Below, piece after piece: positions 22,965-33,493 of a stretch of 64,000 nt of DNA. The DNA lies in the NCBI RefSeq assembly GCF_029784155.1, contig NC_073692.1, forward strand, positions 232,456,503 through 232,520,502, in the 5' to 3' direction. Every line of letters starts with the position of its first letter. Position 1 is the first letter of the stretch. The notes below the pieces were generated by a model, which was not told the DNA's origin, did not search any database, and saw only the letters and a list, made by a program, of their open reading frames with translations. Origin of the DNA: Uranotaenia lowii (lineage: Eukaryota > Arthropoda > Insecta > Diptera > Culicidae). Both the position numbers and the translations under genes were made by a program.

Positions 22965-24164
22965 TAATATTTCTTATTCATAGGTTCTCCAGAAATGATT
23001 CCAGGAAAACAACTCGCATGTATGTTGGAGGAAGGAGACTACGAACGGATGCAACCTGGATAGGAACTAAAACGAAACCTGATCCGGATGACCAATTGAA
23101 AAATTTGTGTTTTTGTGCAGTTTTTTAAAGTGTTGTGTGATGTAATTTGATTATAATAAAAATCTAATGGTATTCAGTTAGTGATGAAACTAGAAAATAA
23201 TTTGTTTCAATAGTATTCATCTCTTCTATCTCATCTCGAATTATTATTTTATTTTGATTTGGTTTTGCTGGATGATTTTTATTTCAATCTGCATATTAGC
23301 TGAGGAATATGTTCGAAGATTCGTCAAGAAGTTCCTAGCTGGTTTTCTGAAGAGCTTAGCCGATCGAGGCAGCTAAAAATAAACTGTTTTCAGATTCGAG
23401 CATCCAGTTTGCGACAAATTGAACAAGAATTGTTCAATTTCTTGTTTCAAATCTCGGCCCCTCGATTAGGTTGTTGGAGGAGTTTTGCAGGCTCATCTTG
23501 ACGGATTATATTAAACGCAGATGTCGATTTTCTGCAATTGATTTCTGTCTTCCAGGTCCACTTCTTGCTGCGTGCTATCAGATAGAGGAAATCTGCATCT
23601 TCGTTGCACTTGTTTTTGTTTACATTACATTTGAAATGTCATTCTTCGTTGGTGTCTTCATGTAATTATTTTTCGGAAAAAATGGTTGTCACCGTTGTCA
23701 CTATTACATAACAGTTGTATAGGGGCATTTTGAAGGAATATTTGGTGCTTTTCAGAACTTCTTGTTTTGGTTTTCTAGAGAGGTTTTATAATTACTTTGT
23801 AGTGCTCTACTGAACCAAAAAAATTATTGGTTATAAAACCAAAACTAAATTTGACAGCAGTTCTATAATAAGACTTTATAGTGGTTTTTAAGCTATCTTG
23901 AAGAGCGTTTATATAGTTATCTTGATAAATTACGTTACATAGCAAATAATAGTTTATAAATCCCTTATACAACAACTTATTTTTTTTATAAAACCAATCA
24001 GAGTTTAAAATGTTACTTGGGCACGTTCGTAATATTTACAAATGCTATTTATTGGTAAACTAAGGCAGTTCGTGTGTTAAGGCCGAACAACTATTAAAAC
24101 CGAAAGATGGACAATGATGCTGCATAAATTAAGGAGCTAAATTTTTTAAACATTAGTGTAGATA
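22965..24164. other. spacer, no firm gene
   Basis: Just after the LINE, 'ttattcatag' (a possible splice acceptor) precedes a stretch reading 'FSRNDSRKTTRMYVGGRRLR' and on to a stop near 23128. It is followed by 'gattataataaaaat', which resembles a polyadenylation region. This could be the 3' exon partner of the putative exon near 19421, with the LINE in the intron, but no family is recognised. The remainder (23200-24164) is AT-rich, with 'ttataaaac' words leading to the tgttacttgggc end. Confidence 0.35.
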
Positions 24165-24943
24165 CTAGACTGCCCCAAATTTGTATGGGAAATTCAAAAC
24201 CTGTGAAATGTTATGCGCTGCAGGCTAAAATTGATCCTAGTCCTAGTACAAGATCGCATGTCAAATTTGGGCCAGATCGGATCACGGGAAGGGGTCGCTC
24301 AACGAGCCTGAAGTTTGTATGGGATTTTGTGACATTTTGTTCGGGAGAAACATGAAAATCCAGTTTTTTATCAATAACTTTGGTCCCCGTCGGCCGATTT
24401 CTTTCAAAAACGATTTTTCTTAAAGCCTAAATTATGAAAAATATTTAATCCGAAGACTCATTTCGATAAGAGTTAAGATAAGAAAGTTATTAGGCTTCAA
24501 AAATGGGCTAACTTTTTTAAGGATGGTATTCATCACTGTTAATGAGTCCAGGCGGTCGAACATATTGACGCCTCATCAACAGTGGTGAATACACCGTTAA
24601 AAAAGTTATCCAATTTTTGAAGCCTATTAACTTTCTTGTCTTAACTCTTATCGAAATGAAGTCTTCGGATGAAATATTTTTCATAATTTAGGCTTTAAGA
24701 AAACTCGCTTTTGAAAAAAAATCGGTCAACAGGAATCAAAGTTATTGTTGAAAAACTGGTTTTTCATGTTTCTCCCGAACAAAATGTCTCAAAATCCCAT
24801 ACAAACTTCAAGCTCGTTGAGCGACCCCTTCCCGTGATCCGATCTCGCCCAAATTTGGCATGAGATCTTGTACTAGGCCTAGAAACAATTTTAGCCTGCA
24901 GCGCATAACTTTTTCAAAAGTCGGGTTATTTGGGGCACTCTAG
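24165..24943. mobile_element. foldback MITE (long-palindrome family F)
   Basis: The whole element is one long inverted repeat. The left end reads ctagactgccccaaat and the right end, reverse-complemented, ctagagtgccccaaat. The arms stay similar for about 380 bp each and meet around 24550 ('catcactgttaatgagtcca' / 'gacgcctcatcaacagtggt'). It is flanked by tagata on each side (24159-24164 and 24944-24949). No coding potential. Related sequence returns at 62719-63080 and 63330-63820. Confidence 0.85.
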
Positions 24944-24951
24944 TAGATACT

Positions 24952-26119
24952 CTAGATTTCGGCAGAAGCTAGTTTTCGACAGAATTTTAATTAAAGGTTT
25001 ATCTTTCTATTGGGTTGCTCAAGCAATCTATGTTCATATTTTTTCTATTTTTGCTCTTCCAGTTCATAAATTGTAGTAAATTATTAATTTAAAACTAACA
25101 TTCTAAATCACCTGTGAAATTCAATGTCATCGGCCAAATAAGAATGATTTTGTATCACGAAAAAACTCCCCTTTCATTAGATTAAAAGCAACATAAAAGG
25201 AATCAATGGATGGATAAAGTTCTGAAATATCCATCTTTTCGGTAATTTATTTTATATTTTTGCTAACATTTTATGAAATTTCAACTGTATTTGAGTTGTC
25301 GAAAACTAGCGCTGAAAATTCACCTAGAAATCTATTTTTCGACAGCCATTTTCCTGTGTATGTTTATACTGTTTCCATGATGTTAAAAACGCCGTGAAGT
25401 AGACAAGTGTTGGGTACAGATGAACTTGGTAATAAAACTAATAAAACATAACTTTGAAACGAGTGAAATAAATATTCTATTTTTCTCAGTGTTCATTCAA
25501 AACTACACTTTGGAGTTGTGCTTCATTTAATGTTTCATTTCATTTATTGTTTGTTACTTGTTAATTAGACTAATAAAATAAGCTTTAAAATATATAAACA
25601 TAAAAGTATCTATTATTCTCAGTGTGCATTAAAAGTTAAACTTTAAAGCTATTTTTCATTAAGCGTGCTCAGTATTGGAAAGGGATTGAGAGAAAGAGTG
25701 AGAGTCAGTGAAAAAATGAAAGGAAGGAAATGATAGGAAATTCGGAGTGTTATATAAATTTGGAGTGTTATATAGATTTGTGGAATGTCTTCGAGCGACG
25801 AATCCGACAACAAGCAATTTCAATATGCAAATATTCATATTCCTGAGCTAACAAAGGAAGTGAAAATATGATTGTCGTAAACTAATACTTTTTGTGTCGA
25901 AAACTAAAATTAAATGTCGAAAACTAGATCATCTAGAGATTTCAGTAAAAATATATAATTAAAACGTTTTTTATTAACTTTTGGTCAATAAGAAAAAATA
26001 GAGAATGAAATAAAAAGTCTAATTCATAGAACCAATCATATTTGAAATGAAAAACTCTAATCAATTAATTTATTTACATGGTTTTTTGACGAAACATGCA
26101 AAAACTGTCGAAATCTAGG
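24952..26119. repeat. possible TIR element with 'tcgaaaactag' subterminal repeats
   Basis: The left end 'ctagatttcggcagaag' (24952) and right end, reverse-complemented 'ctagatttcgacag' (to ~26119), form a short inverted pair. The motif 'gtcgaaaactag' or its inverse recurs near 24970, 25296, 25340, 25895 and 25916. A 28-codon open frame beginning 'MSSSDESDNKQF' lies at 25785-25871, and such Ser/Asp-rich starts are common at the N-terminus of transposases, so it may be a surviving first exon. No target duplication was found. Confidence 0.4.
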
Positions 26120-26124
26120 TATTT

Positions 26125-27111
26125 TACCCTATGTCGAAACAATTTAAGTTGATCAAAGCTACCCCGGTGATCAATGTTACCCCGTTTTGCGGTACCTATA
26201 TTTTTTATGTCATAACGCATAAAGCACCAATAGCAGAATTTTTGGTTTTGTTCGAATTAAATTTTACATTTTTCTGTTTTCAAAGGAGCATAATAGTGCT
26301 GCATACATTAAGGGGTAAAAATTACTATAAAATACTACTAGCTGAAATCATAAACACTAATGTTTGGATGGATGAAATTTGAAATTAACAAACGTGTGGT
26401 GCAAAACAATAATATTCCAGCATATGGAAACGAAATTTGAAAGGTGAATCTTTGATATGCTTTTGATGCATTTAAGCCCACAAAATAGGGTAATTTGCAA
26501 CAAACTTTGTTTTTAATGAAAAATCTTATGAACACGTATGAAAATTTATAGTTCTTAAAATATTTGCGATGCTTTAAAGACCATTACGCATAAAAACATC
26601 AATTGCAGTAATTTTTTGGTCTGTAAAAACTAATTTTCACTTTTTTTCTCAAAATAATGATGCTGCATACATTTAGGGGTTAAAGATTTACAAGGTGTTT
26701 CTTTGATTTGCATTTTGTTGCATTTTATCCCAGACACCTAACTGAATTATAAAAATATTTATTTAAAAAAATTGAGTGATTGTTCGAAAAACATTTTTAA
26801 ACCAACAGTGTTGGTATAGCATTAGGAAACTAGTGATAAGTTTGCAGGTAATATTATCAAGCCAATCCGCCATACTGGGTAAAGTTTTTTACGGCATCAA
26901 AAAATGTTAAAATTTGTACATTTATTGCTCGAATTTTTCAAATTTTTTATAAAAATAAAAAAAACTTTAAAAAACTAATTCAAGATGCGAAAAACTATGT
27001 CATATTGTTATATTGTTATCGTTGAATGATTATTTTATTACATTATAATAAGTGCTACGGAGTACAAATGTTGCATCTAACACTGCTGTTGCATGATGCT
27101 CCGTTTAACGA
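26125..27111 (+). repeat. R1 dispersed repeat copy
   Basis: Shares ordered blocks with the full R1 copy at 55581-57524: 'cataacgcataaagcacca', 'gctgcatacattaaggggta', 'aatgtttggatggatgaaat', 'ccaacagtgttggta', and a right end 'gttgcatgatgctccgttta' near 27090-27111. The left end is replaced by 'ccccggtgatcaatgttacc'. Non-coding. Confidence 0.65.
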
Positions 27112-27113
27112 TA

Positions 27114-28948
27114 TTTAAAGATGTTTTTTTTATTTTTTTTTATTGATTAGATCCTAGGCTTCTGCCCTTTATCTTATTCTATAATATAATCACACTTAAT
27201 AACTACACTAATTGTTAATTTGTAAAAGAGCACTGCACAATTCTACTTTTAATTTGTTCTCTGGTCATGCTTAGTTGAATAATATCGACGTTTGCGTTGT
27301 AAAATGCCATCATTCGGTACATCGGTTCGTTTCGAGCGTAATTCTGGATCCGATTAGCTATTTGAAACGGCCTTACGCTTCGTAAACTGCTACGACCTTC
27401 GTACGGAGATATAAGAGATAATAAATATGGCGAATAATGTCTTCCACAGACTAAATCCTTTAGAAACAGTGCGTCGATCGATTTTCTTTGGGTTTCCAGC
27501 GTATCCAAACCTACCAGCATGCACAAGACTCGATACTCCGGCATTTCCGCTTGTCAACCAAGGTTTCTCAAAGCGTATTTCAAGAACTTCTTCTGAACTC
27601 TCTCTAGTCTGTTGTTGTGTATGTTGTAGTACGGTCGCCACACAATGCCGGCATATTCAATGACGGTCCTAACTAATCCAGTGTAGATAGAAACAATCGT
27701 GTAGGGATTATCCAGCTCGTGACAGATTCTACTAACCATTCCGAACATAGAATTGGCTTTTGCTACAACTTTTTCGATGTGTTTTGAAAAAGTTAACTCC
27801 GCGTCCAACTCCATTCCTAAGTCTTTTACTGAGCTTTGCCGAGAAATGATGAAATCGTTTTCTAAGCGGTATTCATAAGTGATATTGCTTATTTTCCGGG
27901 AAAATGTTATCACGTTGCATTTCGAGGAATTGATCTTTAGGCCGAATCTACTGCAACACTCTGTGAATCTGTGCAAAGCGTTTTGCAGAGTCAGGCAATC
28001 CTTTGGGTGACGAATAGGCAAAAACATTTTCAAATCATCGGCATAAACCAGCACAAACACATCAGTCAGCACTTCAGGAAATTCGTTCATAACAGTGATG
28101 AAAAGAAGGGGTCCCAAGTGACTCCCTTGTGGAACACCACTGTTGACCGAGAAACTACTAGATCTCACGTTCTCCAGTTTGACATATTGCGTTCTTTCGC
28201 TCAAGTACGAACGAATCCATTGAAGACAGGATCCGGTTATTCCATTCTTGCATAATACCGACAGTAGAGCGTTTATATTGATTACGTCAAAGGCTTTGGA
28301 CATGTCAGTGTATATTGCGTCAACTTGAAAACCTTGCATCATCCACTGCGAGGTTCTTGATACAAACTCTGTTAGATTCGTTATGGTTGAGCGTTTCTTG
28401 AGAAAACCATGTTGAACGTCCGAAATCTTTGTTTCATTCCACGGGTATATCTTATCGTATACAATACTCTCAAAAAGTTTGGGTATTGCCGAGAGAATTG
28501 CAACACCACGATAGTTTTCTACGGTGAGCCTGGAACCGTTCTTGTGGATCGGTATAACATGCGAGATTTTCCAAAACTTTGGGAATAATCCGGTTCGAAT
28601 CGATGAAGTGAAGAGGAAGTGTAAGGGCTCTTCGATTCCACTAACACATTTTTTCAAGAATGAGTTAGGTATTCCATCAGGACCACAACTCTTTGATTTG
28701 TCGAGCTCCAAAATCTTTCTACGTATATCAGGAACCGTTATTGTGAATTCGGGTAAGATTTCTACTGGTGATTGGCGTTCTTGTCTTATTTCTGCGTTGT
28801 TCAAAACAATGTTTAAACAGCTCATTAGTATTTTAATTCTAGAAACTTCTTCGATTTTCTTTTTCAAAGGTTTTTTATGTAGGTTAAATAGTATTGTTAT
28901 AGTTTCTTTAGGGAGCTTTAAAAGCTTAACTCCAACATATGTTTTCTG
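27114..28948 (-). mobile_element. 5'-truncated non-LTR retrotransposon (Jockey/CR1 group)
   Basis: A reverse-transcriptase frame on the minus strand ends in a short 3' UTR. At 27123-27143 the strand finishes in an A-rich tail (on the plus strand, runs of T), inserted against the right end of the R1 copy. The coding part starts in the middle of the protein without an endonuclease domain, so the insertion is 5'-truncated, the usual fate of LINE copies. No clear target duplication could be read. Confidence 0.85.
27215..28867 (-). pseudogene. LINE reverse transcriptase with one in-frame stop
   Basis: A minus frame of 437 codons (28867-27554) meets TGA and continues in the same phase for another 109+ codons (to 27215). 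The only break is therefore one nonsense codon in 'ALRNLG*QAEMPEYR', where a Trp is likely in the family. RT motifs: 'KSCGPDGIPNSFLKKC', 'FWKISHVIPIHKNG', 'ENYRGVAILSAIPKLFE', 'IYTDMSKAFDVIN', 'NSGVPQGSHLGPLLF', catalytic 'VYADDLK'. The C-terminal part 'LDTLETQRKSIDALFLKDLV' is the usual tail of Jockey/CR1-group proteins. The first codon is TTG, and the N-terminal endonuclease is absent. Confidence 0.9.
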
Positions 28949-29419
28949 AATATTGAATTAAACGACACCATTTTCTAACCAAACCTTCTGGGGTTGAACT
29001 TGCTGCTTAAAGTAGCTTTTCATGAATGGATAAGGTTAATGTCTAGTGATATATTTATAGAAAAATCAAATTTCAAATCTCCGTTATACTTGTGGTTCAT
29101 AAAAAGTTAAAAGTCAATGATCTCTGGGGCAGTGCTTTCTTCTGTATAACTAACTGCATCCACAAATCCGGAATCAACGTTCAACATATCGCTTCATTAT
29201 CGTGATTTTCAGGCCGCAAACCAACTCATTTGTATTCTTGAATAGGCCAGAGCAGAGCAGCAGCTGACGGCTGAACGATTAGACAAGTGTTCGTTCTTAT
29301 GTTCGATATGATATGGTGGTAGGTATATCTACATACATAGATCGGTTCTGTTTTGTGTCGGCAGTGAATAATGAAACACTTGTCCCAGTTTCGAATGGGA
29401 AAATGAACCTTCGACTGGT
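28949..29419. other. spacer, no gene
   Basis: Not repetitive within this window, with no coding frame of note. It may be ancestral unique sequence. Confidence 0.5.
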
Positions 29420-29736
29420 CTGCCGTGTTACGCCGAAGTGACGTATAAACCATTTTCGTTTTAAGCGAATAAAAGCGATTTTATCTTTTTCCTCATTATT
29501 CGTTAATCTGAGACTTTTCATAAATTGTGATCTGTACAATTTATGCATAGATAGATGACAAATGCAGCCTTTTGAAACACAACTCTTTATTTGGCGTAAA
29601 ATTCGTATAATTACTTCAAATGGATATGCGTCAGTTCGGCGTATAAACGTTTGTTTTGATTAGACGATTCTCCGTCGGAGTGACGTTTATCCTTAGTCTT
29701 TTCGTGCAGTTGGAACAAATTTCGTTGTTAGTTAAA

Positions 29737-29818
29737 ATGGTCAGTGCGTTGGATCTTCTTAAATTGTATTCGAGTGAGGAAGAAAATTTTAGTGATGCTA
29801 TCGGAGAAACTTCTCAAG
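29737..29818 (+). CDS. putative first exon of the DNCSGQN-type transposase
   Basis: The ATG at 29737 starts 'MVSALDLLKLYSSEEENFSD' and the frame stays open to 'caag' followed by gtatgt at 29819, a good splice donor. The acidic, Ser-rich start resembles first exons of transposases. The gene's next recognisable coding sequence begins at about 30610 after a foldback insertion, so the central N-terminal part of the protein is missing or unrecognised. Confidence 0.5.
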
Positions 29819-30123
29819 GTATGTATTTCTTTGTACATAAAAAACAATTTCCGTTTGTTCGTTTGTGAGTTTTTTTTATTTGACCTCAATTGCCCTCTCA
29901 GCCCTAGTTTTAGCGTTAAGATAAGACCTAGAGAACTGAAATTCGGTATAAGTGGGTGCTAATTATTACCAGGAATGAAGGAAAATGTCAGATTTGTAGA
30001 TGACTCATAGTGTTTCACATTGGATTTAGATGAAAATTGACATACAGTTGCGTTAAAAAAAGAATGAATTTGCGCGAAGCGGTGTACCCACTTCCAACTT
30101 TGACAAGCTGCCATTTCTCTCTC

Positions 30124-30600
30124 GGTTGATATTTTTTCATGAAATTTTCACACAACTATCTAATTAACGCTTTACGAAATTTGAAGTCTTTACAATGACT
30201 GGAAACAAAGATACAGCTATTCCCGTAAAAAAATGGAAATTTGGAATTGCTTCATTAAATATGCTGTATCTTTGACAATTTTCATTGGAAAATCTTGAAA
30301 TTTGGTCCAAAGATGTAAAAATGTTTGATCTAGTACCAGGCCAAGTTTCGTCAAAATCAATGAACGTGATCAAAAATGGTGCCGGGTAGAAAATGAGGTT
30401 CATTGGACCAAATTTCAAGAGTTTTTTATGAAAATTGTCAAAGATACAGCACATTTAGTGAAACTATTTCAAATTTCCCTTTTTAACGGGAATAGCTGTA
30501 TCTTTGTTTCCAGTAATTGTAAAGACTTCAAATTTCATAGAGCGTTAGTTGGATAGTTGACCTAGATCGTGTGAAAATTTCATAAAAAAATATCAATCCG
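30124..30600. repeat. foldback repeat inside the 4-bp-TSD transposon
   Basis: The left arm begins 'ggttgatattttttcatgaa' and the right arm, reverse-complemented, 'ggattgatatttttttatga'. Matching continues through 'aaatttgaagtctttacaat' and 'ggaaacaaagatacagctat' towards a centre near 30350. The right arm has a ~13-bp insertion. Arms of ~220 bp, no coding content. It separates the putative first exon from the main coding block. Confidence 0.8.
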
Positions 30601-30609
30601 ATTGCCAAG

Positions 30610-31350
30610 GATGGAAGGATTCAAAGAAGCTATTTTTTGCAAAAGAATAGTTGCAATGAATGAAACGTTTGCTCCATTGGGTGGAACCACGGATCAATTT
30701 ACGCCGCGTTATGAAACGAAACAATAAGTGGCAGAAAAGCTACTGATATATTCAGCACTTTTACAAAGCACTTGATGCTCTTGGACTGTCCTGAATCAAT
30801 CCTCTATTGGATGGACAATTGTTCAGGACAAAACAAGAACTGGGACCTGAAGATACACATGACGTTGCTGGTAAACTCCAAAATGATTCCTTCAAAAACA
30901 ATTACATTCAAATATTTGGAAACAAGGCATACTTTCATGTCCGCTGATTCATTTCACGCAGCTGTCGAAAAACGTACGAAAAGTTTCAATCATGGCGAAA
31001 TACATACATATCAAGATTTTATAAGATGCGTGGAAACAGCGTCAGAAGTTGTAGTAGTTCCCATGAGCTATGGAGATTTTTTCACAAGCAGCGTTAAATT
31101 TAAGCAATCCGTTTTTAAGAAAGGTGCTCTGCGACCAAAATTGGCCGAAATCAAAGAGGTGAGATTCGTCAGAGGATCGTTTTCGTTTGATTATAAATCG
31201 TGCTTTAAAGGAGATTGGAAGCGATTTTCATTATTTACGGTGAAACAACTTAAGGAAGTATCGCGCCCGTACTTTGACCTTCAATCTTCGCTTCACTTCA
31301 GAAATGAAAAAAGAGGAATAGAGGTTGAAAGAAAAAAAACGATTTTATAG
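30610..31350 (+). pseudogene. DNCSGQN-motif transposase-like protein (DUF7869-like)
   Basis: From about 30622 one phase reads 'AIFCKRIVAMNETFAPLGG', stops, and a second phase (30772-31350, TTG then ATG) encodes 192 residues including 'ILYWMDNCSGQNKNWDL', 'KYLETRHTFMSADSFHAAVE' and 'SYGDFFTSSVKF'. The D-N-C-[SG]-G-Q-N segment followed by 'H(T/S)FMxxDxxHxxVE' is the hallmark of a family of arthropod and cnidarian proteins annotated as DUF7869, which I take to be a transposase RNase-H-like core with acidic residues in DNCSGQN and SADSFH. The frame closes naturally at 31350. At least one frameshift and the missing N-terminal half make it a relic. Confidence 0.7.
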
Positions 31351-31760
31351 AAATTTTGTCCACTAATGCCAGATAATAAGAAAGATTTTTGGGAAAAGCT
31401 CGAGGAAAAAAAGTTTCTGGAAGAATTCTAATTTATAACTATTGTTTTTTTATGATTTTCTTACTTAAAAAATATTTGAATTTTTTAAACATTATCTCAT
31501 TTTTTAAACCAGAATTCTTCTCGTTGATAAAATTCGAGTGCACAGCTTTAAAAAAAAAAATATTGTTGCTTGACAAACAAACTTACCACAAACAAATGAC
31601 CACACAAACAAATTTCTTTGTAACAAAAACAATGCAAAATTAATAAAGAATAAGTTTTGTTCTACAAATGTTAAATAATTTCTCGAATTTTTTTTAAATT
31701 ATGTAGATGTCGACGTTTGCATTCAACTTCTTTGTTTGAGAACCCTATATTCTGAGGAAA

Positions 31761-31787
31761 GGGAGAGGGAGGGGGGAGGGGGGGTGG
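31761..31787 (+). other. G-run tract (potential G-quadruplex)
   Basis: Runs of three to seven G separated by single A or T (gggagagggaggggggaggg onward) lie in the 3' part of the 4-bp-TSD transposon, in otherwise AT-rich DNA. The pattern meets the usual four-G-run rule for quadruplex formation. Confidence 0.55.
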
Positions 31788-32098
31788 CTTTTTTATTTTA
31801 TTCTATACTGATTGTCATGTTAAAATATGATTTTTTTCAAATCTGAGGAATGTCGCCTGTAAATTATACGGGTTATTGAAATTGTTCTGTATCACTTTCA
31901 AAAACGCATGGATATACGTCACTTCGGCGTATAAATCGCACTTTTAGCGATTCGTTTTTATCGATTTTCTCAAAAACTGTTTGATATTTTCTAGATTTGT
32001 TGAAAGCATTTGATAGCTCATAGGAAAACGCACACAATATCGTCAAAAAGTCAAAATCGAAAAAAATGGATATACGTCACTTCGTCATATCACGGCAG

Positions 32099-33491
32099 TG
32101 GTACGGTACGGTAACCAGAAGCGAGAACGGGTGAATTAGTCGTGCTATTCTTCACATTCCGTTAAAGAGAGAGTGCGGAAACTAGGAGTCTTTCCGGATC
32201 CGGGTAGCACGAGACTTCTTGCGGTGACATTAAGCGTTGAGCGTGGCAATTTGAAGCACATAATTCACTGCCTCTAATCCTTCTCGAGAGCTTTCGAAAA
32301 TAGGCTCTCTGCTTAGAATGAGTTTTCCAACTGAACTGGAAGGAACATTATTCTGCAGCCTCCGGGCCAGAAAGCCTAACCGTTAGCAGTGATTATCCGG
32401 AACAGCCGTATAATCAATTTACTTTCCAAGATTCCGGATTCGAAAGCGATTTGTTTAGTCGCTGCTCTGATTTTGCAGAAATTCCGACTCATTCTGTCGT
32501 TAATTTGATGATTGCGCTAAGGTGTTCACTAGAAGGGATCTATTTTATAATGCCAATTATTGATTTCTAAGAAAAGCTTATTTATAATAACGTCATTTAG
32601 GTTTATTCCTAAGACCTTTATCAAAAACAAGGTCAAACAGCTCACTGGTAGTGAATGATCAAAATAAATCAAGAACAATATATTTTTAACCACATTCCGA
32701 AAGGCAAAATCGATACAATGAGGGTTCATGCCGTCATAAAATTCGATCTCTTCGAATGAAGTGGTTTCACAGAAGAAGGAAGGGTCCATTCAAACAAAAA
32801 CATAAAGTGCGATATTTCGGCGGGAAAATAAAGCTATTCCGAACAAGAACTTCCAACTAAATACAGATTGTGGCAGCCATGAAAAGCACAATCAACAACT
32901 TGGGTCGCTAATCTAGATCCTCGCTAGTGTTACTCTTTTTTTCCTGGTGCTCCTTCCTGTTGTGGCCTGGTGCTGGTGTTTTGTTGAGATAAGGGTGGAA
33001 AAAATATTTTCCCATTGACACAAAGCAGACAAAATATGAAGGTAAGATCAATATGTCGCGCGCAATGTATTGTGGACACTGTGTTGTGTAATGGAAAGGA
33101 TTCAATACTTATCTTTCACTTAAAAGGCTAAATCGGGACAATGTTCGAAATACTTATGTCAAATTCAACTCTATTTACCTATGATGATGTTTAAATAGTG
33201 ATTTTTGTATATTTCAAGAGGATAATGTTTAGTTCAATTTTAAATTCGAATGAAAAATATGGAACCGCATAAATTCAGGGGTAAGAAAACGATACAGTTT
33301 CAACTTCATACTCCATCATGAATAATCAATCAATGTAATATAACCATATGTTAAATAACCAAACACAACAACTTTCTTTTTTTTAAGTTTAAAACTTTTT
33401 TATTAAAACTAAGAAATTACCAGCTCACACTACAAATACATTGAAAAGATTAAAAATAACCTATTTTCAAATTCTTTTTAAACTTGCTCCT
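32099..33491. other. spacer, no gene
   Basis: 32099-32520 is less AT-rich and could be unique ancestral sequence (intron or intergenic). Short open frames at 32529-32789 and 32908-33105 (minus) have no recognisable content. The rest is AT-rich. Confidence 0.5.
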
Positions 33492-33493
33492 TA

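Larger units (their letters stand above)
18641..24020. repeat. pair of inverted 'cccaagtaaca' ends enclosing the LINE
   Basis: At 18641 the DNA reads ccccaagtaacaattttag and continues 'ttttataaaa'. At 24011-24021 it reads tgttacttgggc, whose reverse complement starts gcccaagtaaca and also leads into a 'ttttataaaa' block. The inner flanks contain repeated 'ttataaaac' words at both ends. This could be one TIR transposon ~5.4 kb long (2.0 kb without the LINE) or two separate MITE ends. No transposase was recognised inside other than the LINE. Confidence 0.4.
29420..32098 (+). mobile_element. DNA transposon with 4-bp duplication and DNCSGQN protein (Sola-like?)
   Basis: The left end at 29420 reads ctgccgtgttacgccgaagt and the right end at 32098, reverse-complemented, ctgccgtgatatgacgaagt. 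Both continue with 'gacgtata'. Identical tggt flanks (29416-29419 and 32099-32102) form a 4-bp target duplication. The motif 'acgtcacttcggcgtataa' recurs inside both ends (29624-29646 inner left, 31913-31936 inner right), giving subterminal repeats. Inside are a first exon with a GT donor (29737-29818) and a coding block with 'YWMDNCSGQNKNW' (30610-31350). Four-bp duplications are known for the Sola superfamily. The assignment to it is an inference. A foldback repeat (30124-30600) sits between exon and coding block. Confidence 0.8.
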
